From assembly GCF_021531075.1 (NCBI RefSeq), contig NZ_JADYTJ010000029.1:1-42827 (forward strand): a DNA stretch of 42,827 nt. The letters are read 5' to 3'. Shown here piece by piece: positions 1 to 7,056 of this stretch (its first letter is position 1; every line of letters begins with the position of its first letter). The notes under the pieces are model-generated. The model had not been told where the DNA came from and did not search any database. It worked only from the letters and a program-made list of their open reading frames with translations. The translations under genes were made by a program, and so were the position numbers. This DNA is from Bacteroides caecigallinarum (GTDB lineage: Bacteria; Bacteroidota; Bacteroidia; Bacteroidales; Bacteroidaceae).

Positions 1-121
1 AAATGATTATGAGCCGATTTAATTTTATGAGAATTAAATTTAGAATTATCTGAGCTGTATGCGGTGAAAGTCGCACGTACAGTTCTTAATGGGGAAAGCG
101 GCAGCAATGCCGCCGACCTAC
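1..121 (+). mobile_element. 3' end of a group II intron (domains V and VI)
   Basis: Positions 52-85 fold as a group II domain V. The outer arms GAGCTGT and ACAGTTC pair, the AGC catalytic triad lies at 53-55, an inner GCG/CGC stem is capped by a GAAA tetraloop, and a two-base bulge lies on the 3' side. Positions 99-114 form a GCGGCA/TGCCGC stem typical of domain VI. The sequence then ends in GACCTAC, so the 3' splice site is probably at about 121. An 8-bp hairpin at 17-39 may be the rest of domain IV. Any reverse transcriptase gene and the 5' half lie outside the window. Domain V is seen directly; the exact boundary is inferred. Confidence 0.85.
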
Positions 122-144
122 ATAACACAATAATACTTTACAAT

Positions 145-1044
145 ATGGAAGATTTGATTAAACTGGATAGTGTCGATAAGTACAACAAATTGTTCGGACT
201 GGAAACATTACATCCTATGGTTGCGGTCGTTGATTTGTCGAAAGCAACTGTATGGCCGGAACATTTCAAAATCAATTATGGAGTGTATGCCCTGTTTCTG
301 AAAGATACAAAATGCGGAGATATTACCTATGGCCGTCAGCCTTACGATTACAAAGAAGGAACCATTGTCTGTTTTGCTCCTGGACAGGTAGCTGCAATGG
401 AAATGTTGAAAGGAATCAGACCTACGGCACATGGTGTATTGTTCCATCCTGATTTTATTCGTGGAACGATATTGGGGCAAGAGATAAAAAAGTATTCTTT
501 CTTCTCATACGAGACCAATGAGGCGCTCCATTTATCTGAGAGCGAACGTGAGACCATCATAGATTGTTTCCGTAAAATAGAGGCCGAGCTGGAGCATAAT
601 ATTGACAAACACAGCCGAAGACTGATAACTGCCAATATAGGATTATTACTTGATTATTGTATGCGCTTCTATGAACGTCAATTTACTACACGGGAGGTGT
701 CCAATAAGGATGTAGTTGTCCGATTTGAACGTCTGCTTGATGAATATTTTGATAGCAAAGCTCCACAAGAGAACGGTCTGCCAAGCGTGAAATACTTTGC
801 CGACAAGGTTTTTCTTTCACCCAATTATTTCGGTGATATGATCAGCAAACAGACCGGAAAAACTCCCACGGAATATATCCAGGACAAGCTGATAGGACGT
901 GTAAAAGAGTTACTGCTCTCTACCTCTAAACCTATGAGCGAGATAGCTTACAGTCTCGGATTCCAATATCCGCAACACATGAGCCGTATGTTTAAACGTA
1001 TAGTAGGAATCACCCCGAATGAATTCAGAACTCAAGGAGCATGA
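145..1044 (+). CDS. AraC-family transcriptional regulator
   Basis: A 299-residue regulator with an N-terminal cupin-like sensing region and a C-terminal AraC double helix-turn-helix over about the last 95 residues. The second helix-turn-helix carries the typical SEIAYSLGF and PNEFR motifs. An in-frame ATG exists at 64, but it lies inside intron domain V, so the ATG at 145, about 23 nt after the intron end, is the credible start. Transcription may now depend on the intron or on a promoter inside it. The target is unknown; the nearby AEC and DMT transporters and the hydrolase are candidates by position only. Confidence 0.88.
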   Translation: MEDLIKLDSVDKYNKLFGLETLHPMVAVVDLSKATVWPEHFKINYGVYALFLKDTKCGDITYGRQPYDYKEGTIVCFAPGQVAAMEMLKGIRPTAHGVLFHPDFIRGTILGQEIKKYSFFSYETNEALHLSESERETIIDCFRKIEAELEHNIDKHSRRLITANIGLLLDYCMRFYERQFTTREVSNKDVVVRFERLLDEYFDSKAPQENGLPSVKYFADKVFLSPNYFGDMISKQTGKTPTEYIQDKLIGRVKELLLSTSKPMSEIAYSLGFQYPQHMSRMFKRIVGITPNEFRTQGA

Positions 1045-1081
1045 TTTATTATAAGTCATGGAAATACTTTAGGAAGTAAAA

Positions 1082-1101
1082 TCCCGCATAAAAAATCGGG
1101 A
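1082..1101. terminator. Weak hairpin between convergent genes
   Basis: TCCCG and CGGGA are separated by an A/T-rich loop in the short gap between the araC-type gene and the convergent AEC gene. The stem is only 5 bp, so a terminator role is tentative. Confidence 0.3.
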
Positions 1102-1102
1102 C

Positions 1103-2012
1103 CTACAAAAACATAGTTAATAAAGGAATACTTATTACAGAGAGTAAAGTAGTAAGAAAAGTTCCTTCTGCCATAATAATCTCCCCTTTCTGATATTGTA
1201 TACAGAAAAGTGTACCATAAGAAGCTACAGGCATGGCCGACAGCACTACATTGATATTGGCTATTGTTTCGTCCACACTACAAAGCCGCGAGAGAAACAG
1301 TATCAGGAGAGGGACCAAGAACAAGCGTAGGAAAGACATCATGTAAATGGCAGGATTGCCGAACATTCGACGAATAGGTACCTGTGCTATGGAAGAACCT
1401 ATGATAAGCAAAGCTGCAGGCACAGTAATATTGCCTAGCAAAATGAAGGGGAGTGCTAATGACACGAGGTGGAATCCATCCGGTCACGACTATAATTATG
1501 GAAAGATATGATGCTATCATGGCAGGACAGTAGAGAGTGCGCCAGTCAAATTGCATTTTCTCCTGACTTCCTGCTATGAACAGAGTACCGAAAACAAAAA
1601 CCAGAAGTGTACTTGGAAAGTTAAGAATACTGGCATAGAATACTGCACTGGAGCCGAAGATGGAAGCCACTATTGGATAGCCAATGAAACCTACATTTCC
1701 GAATGCCAGCATGAAACTGTAAATACCCCTTTCGGATAACTTTACGGGCAAATAGCGAGGCAATAGAAAAGCTGCTCCTATAAGAACCACATAAGTGGCA
1801 AAACCAACCAAAAGCAGTGGTACTATCAATTCCTTATCCGGAAGTGCGTCCCCCATAACGGACGAAAGTATCAAACTCGGACATGTCACATTAATGACCA
1901 GCCCGGAAAGTTTACGGTCGAAATCCGCCCCCATCATTTTCTTCTTATTCAGAAAATAGCCAATAATTACCAGAATGAACAGGATAATCATCTGCGTAAC
2001 GATTGCATCCAT
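1103..2012 (-). pseudogene. AEC-family (auxin efflux carrier-like) transporter, frameshifted
   Basis: Two overlapping frames together give about 302 residues, the usual length for an AEC transporter. The first frame runs from the ATG at 2012 to about 1465 and covers residues 1 to about 182, with several hydrophobic helices and an FGNVGFIGYP motif. The second frame runs from about 1465 to 1103 and holds the remaining helices (LPFILLGNITVPAALLIIG). The reading frame changes near 1465, within a short stretch after the residues GWIPP. AEC proteins are inner-membrane carriers for organic acids or similar solutes. One extra base or two missing bases would explain the break; a sequencing error cannot be excluded. 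Confidence 0.8.
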
Positions 2013-2043
2013 ATTGTTTTCCTTTCACCTTAAAAAAGTTGTG

Positions 2044-2051
2044 CAAAGATA
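2044..2051 (-). promoter_or_regulatory. Bacteroidetes -7 element for the AEC gene
   Basis: The minus strand reads TATCTTTG, matching TAnnTTTG, about 32 nt upstream of the ATG at 2012. No well-spaced -33 TTTG was found. Confidence 0.45.
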
Positions 2052-2150
2052 CGCATTATCATATTCGGGTATTCATCCTACAAATAATTTTTTTCCTCCC
2101 TTTAAATCCGATTTAAGACTCTCATGAGTATAGATTTGTCATTTAATGAT

Positions 2151-2158
2151 TAATTTTG
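2151..2158 (+). promoter_or_regulatory. Bacteroidetes -7 element for the DMT exporter
   Basis: TAATTTTG fits TAnnTTTG, 31 nt upstream of the start codon. The nearest TTTG (2135-2138) is only 12 nt away, closer than the usual 19-23, so only the -7 part is supported. Confidence 0.4.
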
Positions 2159-2189
2159 CACTCCTGTAATTTTTTATATATATCAACAC

Positions 2190-3080
2190 ATGAAAAAACT
2201 AAGCAAAAACGCCATTATCGGCTATCCTGCCGGAATCATCACCGGTATTACTTACGGATTGAATCCTTTGTTTGCGGTTCCGCTGATGAAAAACGGAGCA
2301 GCCACCGAATCCATACTATTTTTCCGTTACTCATTTGCTGTCCTGCTTTTAGGGCTGTTTCTTATGTTCCGAAAACAGAGTTTCAAGGTTTCCGGAAAAC
2401 AGATTGGTGTGTTATTTGTACTAGGACTACTTTACACAGGGAGCAGTATCTTTCTTTTTGATGCATACGAATACATAGCATCCGGACTGGCTACAACTCT
2501 GGTGTTCCTCTACCCTGTCCTTGTGGCCATCATAATGGTATTTCTTAAGATTGTCCCCTCATGGCCTGTATGGCTTGCCATTGCAGCTACATTCGGGGGA
2601 GTGCTTATTATGACACAAAGTGACGGTACACAAACCATCAATCCCATAGGTGTTCTGCTTTCTATCGCATCGGCATTGGTTTACGCACTTTTCATTGTAA
2701 TAATAAATCGCAGTAAAGCTATTGCCGGCATATCAAATACATTACTTACATTCTATGCTCTTACAGTGGGAGCAATTGTATTCATCGGAAAAATCATTTT
2801 TTCTGACACTACAATTACGGCTGGAATCACTACCGGAACAGACTGGCTTAACCTGATAGGTCTGGCACTGTTCCCAACAATAGTTTCAACAGCTACATTA
2901 GCCATTGCCTCACGTAATATCGGAGCAACAAAAGCATCTGTTCTCGGTGTATTCGAACCTATTACAGCCATCGTTGTAGGTACAGTAATGTTTGGCGAAC
3001 CGCTTACTGCAAATATTATTTTAGGAATCTCCATTGCTATAGTGGCTGTTACATTCATGATTACAGTTACAAAACGATAA
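2190..3080 (+). CDS. EamA/DMT-family permease
   Basis: A 296-residue, almost entirely hydrophobic protein with about ten predicted membrane helices in two similar halves. This is the arrangement of drug/metabolite transporters of the EamA family. The second half ends with the characteristic run FEPITAIVVGTVMFGE. It probably exports a small metabolite across the inner membrane; the substrate cannot be read from sequence. The start at 2190 follows a TAnnTTTG element. The next gene begins 14 nt downstream, suggesting co-transcription. Confidence 0.88.
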   Translation: MKKLSKNAIIGYPAGIITGITYGLNPLFAVPLMKNGAATESILFFRYSFAVLLLGLFLMFRKQSFKVSGKQIGVLFVLGLLYTGSSIFLFDAYEYIASGLATTLVFLYPVLVAIIMVFLKIVPSWPVWLAIAATFGGVLIMTQSDGTQTINPIGVLLSIASALVYALFIVIINRSKAIAGISNTLLTFYALTVGAIVFIGKIIFSDTTITAGITTGTDWLNLIGLALFPTIVSTATLAIASRNIGATKASVLGVFEPITAIVVGTVMFGEPLTANIILGISIAIVAVTFMITVTKR

Positions 3081-3093
3081 GTATATAATCAAT

Positions 3094-3912
3094 ATGAGAA
3101 GAGAGAAAGATATGAAAAAAGTGCTTTTCTTACATGGTTTCTTTGCCAGTGGAAGTTGCCCTATGGCATCTGCTTTGAAAGAGGCTTTGGAAGGTCATGC
3201 CATAGTGCTTACTCCGGACCTACCTCTGCATCCCAATGTGGCACTTGAGCAGATACGTTCAATTATTGACACAGAAAAACCCGACTTGATAATAGGCAAC
3301 AGTTGTGGGTCGTTTTACGCACAGATGCTTGCCCCTATTGTTGGTATACCGGCTTTGCTCGGAAATCCTTATTTCCTCATGACACATTTTCTGAAGGAAC
3401 GTATCGGAGAGCATCAGTATAAGGCTCCCCGAAAGGATGGCAATCAGACTATTATTATAGATGATACACTGATCAATGAATTTGCCGGGTTGGAGACTAA
3501 CCAATTCAATTATGTAAACCCATACTACAAAGACCGTATTTGGGGAATATTCGGAGAACAGGACACTCTGGCTCATTATGAACCTTTATTTCTGGAGTAT
3601 TATAACAACGCATATCATTTTCCGGGAGGTCACACACCAACCGAGCAGGAAGTCAAGACATGGTATGCTCCCTTGGCCATAAAAATGATGATTAACTTTC
3701 CAATCCGTACAGAAAGATACTTTCGTCATTTCAAGGGAGGTATGTACCAATATATACATTCCGCATTCGATAGTGAAAGTCAGGAACGAATGGTCGTATA
3801 TCAGGCTTTATACGGAAACATGGCATACTGGGTAAGGCCAGAAAAAATGTTTTTTGAAAATATAGAAAGAAACGGAAAGTGTTTTGCCAGATTCACAGAA
3901 ACCGATATATAA
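3094..3912 (+). CDS. YqiA-like alpha/beta hydrolase fused to a DUF1653-like domain
   Basis: A 272-residue protein with two parts. Residues 1 to about 195 resemble the YqiA/YcfP (UPF0227) esterases: LFLHGF near the N-terminus, a nucleophile elbow GNSCGS, an acid in GEQDTLA and a histidine in GGHTPT. The last 70 residues (YFRHFKGGMYQYI, then ERMVVYQALYG and WVRPEKMF) match the DUF1653 pattern, usually a separate small protein. A second in-frame ATG at 3112 (MKKVLFLHGF) fits the family N-terminus better and may be the true start. It probably forms an operon with the DMT exporter. The substrate is unknown. Confidence 0.8.
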   Translation: MRREKDMKKVLFLHGFFASGSCPMASALKEALEGHAIVLTPDLPLHPNVALEQIRSIIDTEKPDLIIGNSCGSFYAQMLAPIVGIPALLGNPYFLMTHFLKERIGEHQYKAPRKDGNQTIIIDDTLINEFAGLETNQFNYVNPYYKDRIWGIFGEQDTLAHYEPLFLEYYNNAYHFPGGHTPTEQEVKTWYAPLAIKMMINFPIRTERYFRHFKGGMYQYIHSAFDSESQERMVVYQALYGNMAYWVRPEKMFFENIERNGKCFARFTETDI

Positions 3913-3937
3913 ATCCTGACTCATATTATATCAAATC

Positions 3938-4144
3938 ATGAAAATAGAAGAAGCCATCGTTTACGTCATAGCGAAAAGGAATGGAGGTATGACTACCGAC
4001 CAAATAGCAGAAGCCATAAATCGTTCGAGTATTTATGTACGAAAAGACCACCAACCTGTGACTGGCAAACAGGTTTATGCAGTCGTTTCACGTTTCCCGG
4101 CTATATTCACAAAAGAAGGTGGCAGAATAATGTTGCTAATATAA
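3938..4144 (+). CDS. Small winged-helix (HARE-HTH-like) protein
   Basis: A 68-residue protein starting 25 nt after the hydrolase gene. The pattern of an N-terminal helix (EEAIVYVIAKRNGGMTTDQIAEAINR), then a Y-x-RKD segment, then PVTGKQVYAVVSRFP and a final beta-hairpin resembles the HARE-HTH winged helix found in DNA-binding and restriction-associated proteins. It is essentially one domain with no catalytic region. Its role is unknown; nucleic-acid binding is inferred from the fold pattern. Confidence 0.6.
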   Translation: MKIEEAIVYVIAKRNGGMTTDQIAEAINRSSIYVRKDHQPVTGKQVYAVVSRFPAIFTKEGGRIMLLI

Positions 4145-4222
4145 GATACTTGGCAAGAAATTAGATAATTACATCATTCATCTTAAATTCTATCTTGATA
4201 TCCGGCATTCCAAAGTACAACA

Positions 4223-4591
4223 CTATTTCTTACGTTTCATAATATATGCCGAATTATCAATAGCCCACGATATAAGATTGTTCAATATAGGGATTAGACT
4301 CTTGCCAAGTTCGGTCAAAGAATATTCCACCTTGGGCGGTACTTCTGCATAAAGTTTTCTGCTAATCAATCCATCAGCCTCAAGACTCTTTAATGTCTCG
4401 GTCAATACTTTAGGAGAGATATCCGGAATTGCCTTGCTTATTGAATTGAAGCGAGTAGCTTCATTTTCCGAAAGAACACACAGAATAAGCATAGCCCATT
4501 TACTGGAAAAGCGGGACAATACGTTGCGGATAGGGCACTCCTCTATCCGAGTATATTTTTTTAAATTTTCTTGTAATTGTAAATTGCTCAT
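4223..4591 (-). CDS. HxlR-family transcriptional regulator
   Basis: A 122-residue winged-helix protein. It has the family's CPIRNVLSRFSSKWAMLIL opening with the conserved Cys, the recognition region ISPKVLTETLKSLEADGLISRK, and the wing VEYSLTELGKSL. HxlR proteins bind as dimers to dyad operators and often control a divergent neighbour. Here the divergent neighbour is a cupin gene, and two similar dyads lie between them, so autoregulation and control of the cupin gene are likely. The inducer is unknown. Confidence 0.88.
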   Translation of the reverse strand: MSNLQLQENLKKYTRIEECPIRNVLSRFSSKWAMLILCVLSENEATRFNSISKAIPDISPKVLTETLKSLEADGLISRKLYAEVPPKVEYSLTELGKSLIPILNNLISWAIDNSAYIMKRKK

Positions 4592-4603
4592 TTCTAATAA
4601 TAA

Positions 4604-4637
4604 TTACCTTAAAGTAAGTGGGTTACATTTTCGTAAC
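4604..4637. promoter_or_regulatory. Two tandem TTAC-N6-GTAA dyads, candidate HxlR operators
   Basis: TTAC-N6-GTAA occurs at 4604-4617 and again at 4623-4636, 19 bp apart. The second extends to GTTAC-N6-GTAAC at 4622-4637. They lie 13 bp from the HxlR start codon and just upstream of the -33 element of the cupin promoter. The repeats are seen directly; HxlR binding is inferred. Confidence 0.6.
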
Positions 4638-4639
4638 TT

Positions 4640-4671
4640 CTTGTTTATCAATGTTTAATAGCGTATTTTTG
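4640..4671 (+). promoter_or_regulatory. Promoter of the cupin gene
   Basis: CTTG (4640-4643), a 20-bp spacer and TATTTTTG (4664-4671) fit the Bacteroides -33/-7 pattern, leaving a leader of about 55-60 nt before the ATG at 4735. Confidence 0.65.
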
Positions 4672-4734
4672 CACTATCAAAACGAAAGTATGTTTACGAT
4701 ACAAAGTTAATCAACTTTATAAATAACAAAAAAT

Positions 4735-5145
4735 ATGAGCAACATTAAAATTATGAACAAAGGCGAAAAATTCGCTCACGCAACAGTTGGTTGCATCAAA
4801 AATTTCGAGGGTAAACAGTTTGTAAAGGAAGCTACAGAAGCAACCTCATGCGAGATTTCATTTGGAACATTGAATTCAGGCGAAGCTGTTCCTTTTTTTC
4901 ACAGTCATAAGGCTAATGAAGAAAACTACATTATCCTGTCAGGAGCTGGAAAGTTTCAAGTAAATAATGAGGTTTTCGAGATAGGCGAAGGTTCAGTCGT
5001 ACGTGTATCGCCGGAATGCGACCGTAACTTGAAATGTACTTCAGTCGAACCAATGACCTATATCTGCATTCAGGCTAAGGATAAAAGTCTGGAAGGTTAC
5101 ACCATGACAGATGCTGAAATAACAGAACGCGAAAATCTGTTATAA
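4735..5145 (+). CDS. Cupin-domain protein
   Basis: A 136-residue single-cupin protein. The metal-binding motifs are visible as PFFHSHKANEENYIILSGAGKF (the first motif, with two His and a Glu) and a second beta-strand region GEGSVVRVSPECDRNLKC. The usual His of the second motif is not obvious; an Asp/Arg/Asn occupies that area. Such proteins bind a metal or small ligand and act as isomerases, dioxygenases or sensors; this one cannot be assigned. It is divergent from the HxlR gene and probably regulated by it. A hairpin terminator follows. Confidence 0.82.
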   Translation: MSNIKIMNKGEKFAHATVGCIKNFEGKQFVKEATEATSCEISFGTLNSGEAVPFFHSHKANEENYIILSGAGKFQVNNEVFEIGEGSVVRVSPECDRNLKCTSVEPMTYICIQAKDKSLEGYTMTDAEITERENLL

Positions 5146-5149
5146 TACA

Positions 5150-5168
5150 TAACGTTATTCTAACGTTA
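5150..5168. repeat. Two TAACGTTA palindromes at 11-bp spacing
   Basis: The 8-bp palindrome TAACGTTA occurs at 5150-5157 and 5161-5168, exactly 11 bp apart, between the cupin stop codon and the terminator hairpin. Function is unknown. Confidence 0.6.
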
Positions 5169-5192
5169 CATCTATAAGTTTAATTCCTTTAT

Positions 5193-5229
5193 AGAGACAG
5201 CTGTTCTTCATAGGCAGCTGTCTCTTCTA
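5193..5229 (+). terminator. Rho-independent-like terminator after the cupin gene
   Basis: An 11-bp perfect stem AGAGACAGCTG / CAGCTGTCTCT with an 11-nt loop, followed by a T-containing tail. It lies about 50 nt after the cupin stop codon. Confidence 0.75.
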
Positions 5230-5317
5230 TTTTGGCACAATATTACCATCAAACTTTTTTAATAATAATTTCATCAAAATATTATCTGATATTTAATTCA
5301 AACTGAAAATTATCATA

Positions 5318-5362
5318 TACCTTTGAGAGCAGTTTTTAGTTCCGTTATTTATCATGTAACGG
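5318..5362 (+). promoter_or_regulatory. Possible promoter and leader dyad of the HD-domain gene
   Basis: TACCTTTG at 5318-5325 fits TAnnTTTG. Downstream, CCGTTA (5342-5347) and TAACGG (5357-5362) form a 6-bp inverted repeat with a 9-nt spacer. It would fall in the roughly 90-nt leader and could be an operator or an RNA hairpin. Confidence 0.4.
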
Positions 5363-5423
5363 CATTACAACATAAAGTATACATAAACAAAAAGATATAA
5401 TAACTTACTAAATCATTTTTATA

Positions 5424-5930
5424 ATGACACAACAAACAATACTATCCCAACTGATGAGGGAAATGATAAAATATGATAGCGGTGACGTACGACGCATACA
5501 ACATCTGGTTAAAGTACACGACTTTGCACGCATTATCGGTATTGCCGAAGGCATGAATGAAGAGGAACTGTTCGTTCTAGAAGCGGCAGCAATACTGCAT
5601 GATGTAGGCATACACGCAGCTGAAGCGAAATACGGAAACTGTAACGGTAAGTATCAGGAAGAACTGGGACCTGATGAAGCAAGGAAAGTTCTGTCCGGAG
5701 TAGAAGGTTTCAGCGACGGACAGATAGAAAGAATATGTTGGCTTATTGCCCATCACCATACGTATACAGGTGTAACTTCCAAAGATCACCGCATCTTGCT
5801 TGAAGCGGATTTCCTGGTAAATTCATTCGAGGCTAACATATCTACAGACGGTATCATTGCTTTCAGAAACAACGTATTCCGTTCTCAGTCGGCAATTACG
5901 ATACTGAACGATATGTGGAATATAAAGTAG
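5424..5930 (+). CDS. HD-domain phosphohydrolase
   Basis: A 168-residue soluble protein with the HD metal-site pattern: H27, the H59-D60 pair in ILHDVGIH, a histidine cluster at 110-112, and D129 in LLEADFLVN. HD proteins of this size hydrolyse phosphate esters, often of nucleotides, using one or two metals. The substrate cannot be assigned. The gene has its own leader and is convergent with the small Cys-rich gene downstream. Confidence 0.85.
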   Translation: MTQQTILSQLMREMIKYDSGDVRRIQHLVKVHDFARIIGIAEGMNEEELFVLEAAAILHDVGIHAAEAKYGNCNGKYQEELGPDEARKVLSGVEGFSDGQIERICWLIAHHHTYTGVTSKDHRILLEADFLVNSFEANISTDGIIAFRNNVFRSQSAITILNDMWNIK

Positions 5931-5974
5931 TTGCAGGTTTATTAAATGTTCCTCTGAAAACCGTCTTGCAGGAA

Positions 5975-6181
5975 TCAATAGGAACTATTCCTTATATCCA
6001 ACGTAACGTCTATGTACGAGCGCTTCCCTTCTATATAGTCTGCATACAGTGTCTCCGGGTCCCTACCCTTCAAGATACGGCATTTGCCACACGACTCACA
6101 GTCATGCATACATTCCCATGCGCTTAGCACATATTCCCTGCGCTCTTCTTCTGTTGACTCTTCTGTTTTTGGAGGTACCAT
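5975..6181 (-). CDS. Small cysteine-rich hypothetical protein
   Basis: A 68-residue, highly charged protein with four closely spaced cysteines (CMHDCESCGKC). This could bind zinc or an iron-sulfur cluster. I do not recognise a named family. It is probably a real gene because it fills the gap between its neighbours, is divergent from the AlkZ-like gene with a shared intergenic region, and has a plausible composition. It might also be read as part of a two-gene divergent unit with 6333-7001. Function is unknown. Confidence 0.6.
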   Translation of the reverse strand: MVPPKTEESTEEERREYVLSAWECMHDCESCGKCRILKGRDPETLYADYIEGKRSYIDVTLDIRNSSY

Positions 6182-6276
6182 TTATCCTTTTTATTTTCTA
6201 CTTTGTTCATAGGGCATAAGCCCGGTACTATACAATATGCAAACATACGGAAAATATCATTGTCTCCATTAATTCC

Positions 6277-6308
6277 TTTACGAAAAAGAAAATTTTTCCG
6301 TAATTTTG
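6277..6308 (+). promoter_or_regulatory. Promoter of the AlkZ-like gene
   Basis: TTTA (6277-6280), a 20-bp spacer and TAATTTTG (6301-6308) fit the Bacteroides pattern. The ATG follows 24 nt later. Confidence 0.55.
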
Positions 6309-6332
6309 TACTAACGATAAATACATACTGAT

Positions 6333-7001
6333 ATGGAAAAAGAACTCTTTCACTCCTGCCCTGAACTGATTGACTACATCAACGTAATAGGGTTTCTCCC
6401 GCTTTTAAGTATGGGTATACCAGGATGGTCGGCCGAAGACGTTGTAGATGAAGATTGTCAATACAACCGTCTGCCTGACGGCGGATGGGAATGGCCTTTA
6501 TGGGAATGGAAAGGTTCTATACTGCAGGATAGCGGATGTGCGTACGGCAAGTTTTTCAAACGTAAAGCAGCATTTATCAGCCGTGAGTGGTGGCCCGATT
6601 TCTGTAACTTCAGAAGAAGCATTTATCCACGCCCTGAAGAAGGAAGCATAGAAGACACTATTCTAGATATATTGAGGACCGAGGGTAGCCTCATCACACG
6701 CGAACTGCGCCACGCCTGCGGATTTACAGGTCATAAAATGCGCAGCCGGTTTGATGCATATATCACACGGCTCGAAATGGGCGGATATATAGTGACAGAA
6801 GATTTCGTTTATCCGCAAGACAAACATGGCAGAGATTATGGTTGGGGATGGTCTCTTCTAACTACTCCCGAATCACTATTCGGTAAAGAAGTTTGCTGTC
6901 CGGAACGTACGCCACAAGAATCATACGACAGAATACTTCAACACTTCAGAAAAATCTTACCCGAAGTTTCAGAACAATCACTAAAAGCATTGCTCAAGTA
7001 A
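6333..7001 (+). CDS. AlkZ-related winged-helix protein (tentative)
   Basis: A 222-residue soluble protein rich in Trp and Pro (GGWEWPLWEWKG, REWWPDF). A predicted winged helix lies at about residues 108-155 (LDILRTEGSLITRELRHACGF, then FDAYITRLEMGGYIV). The layout recalls short Bacteroidetes proteins named AlkZ-related, which share the winged-helix part of the YcaQ/AlkZ DNA glycosylases but are only about half their length. A DNA-repair role is therefore uncertain. It is preceded by its own promoter and followed 55 nt later by glycerate kinase, with which it may be co-transcribed. Confidence 0.55.
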   Translation: MEKELFHSCPELIDYINVIGFLPLLSMGIPGWSAEDVVDEDCQYNRLPDGGWEWPLWEWKGSILQDSGCAYGKFFKRKAAFISREWWPDFCNFRRSIYPRPEEGSIEDTILDILRTEGSLITRELRHACGFTGHKMRSRFDAYITRLEMGGYIVTEDFVYPQDKHGRDYGWGWSLLTTPESLFGKEVCCPERTPQESYDRILQHFRKILPEVSEQSLKALLK

Positions 7002-7056
7002 ACTCCACAAAATGTACTGTCGTTTTACTTCTGGTGATTTAATTGCAAAAATAAAC

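Noticed and set aside
64-144. In-frame N-terminal extension of the araC-type gene starting at 64
   Set aside because: It lies inside group II intron domains V-VI, and the ATG at 145 gives a normal N-terminus.
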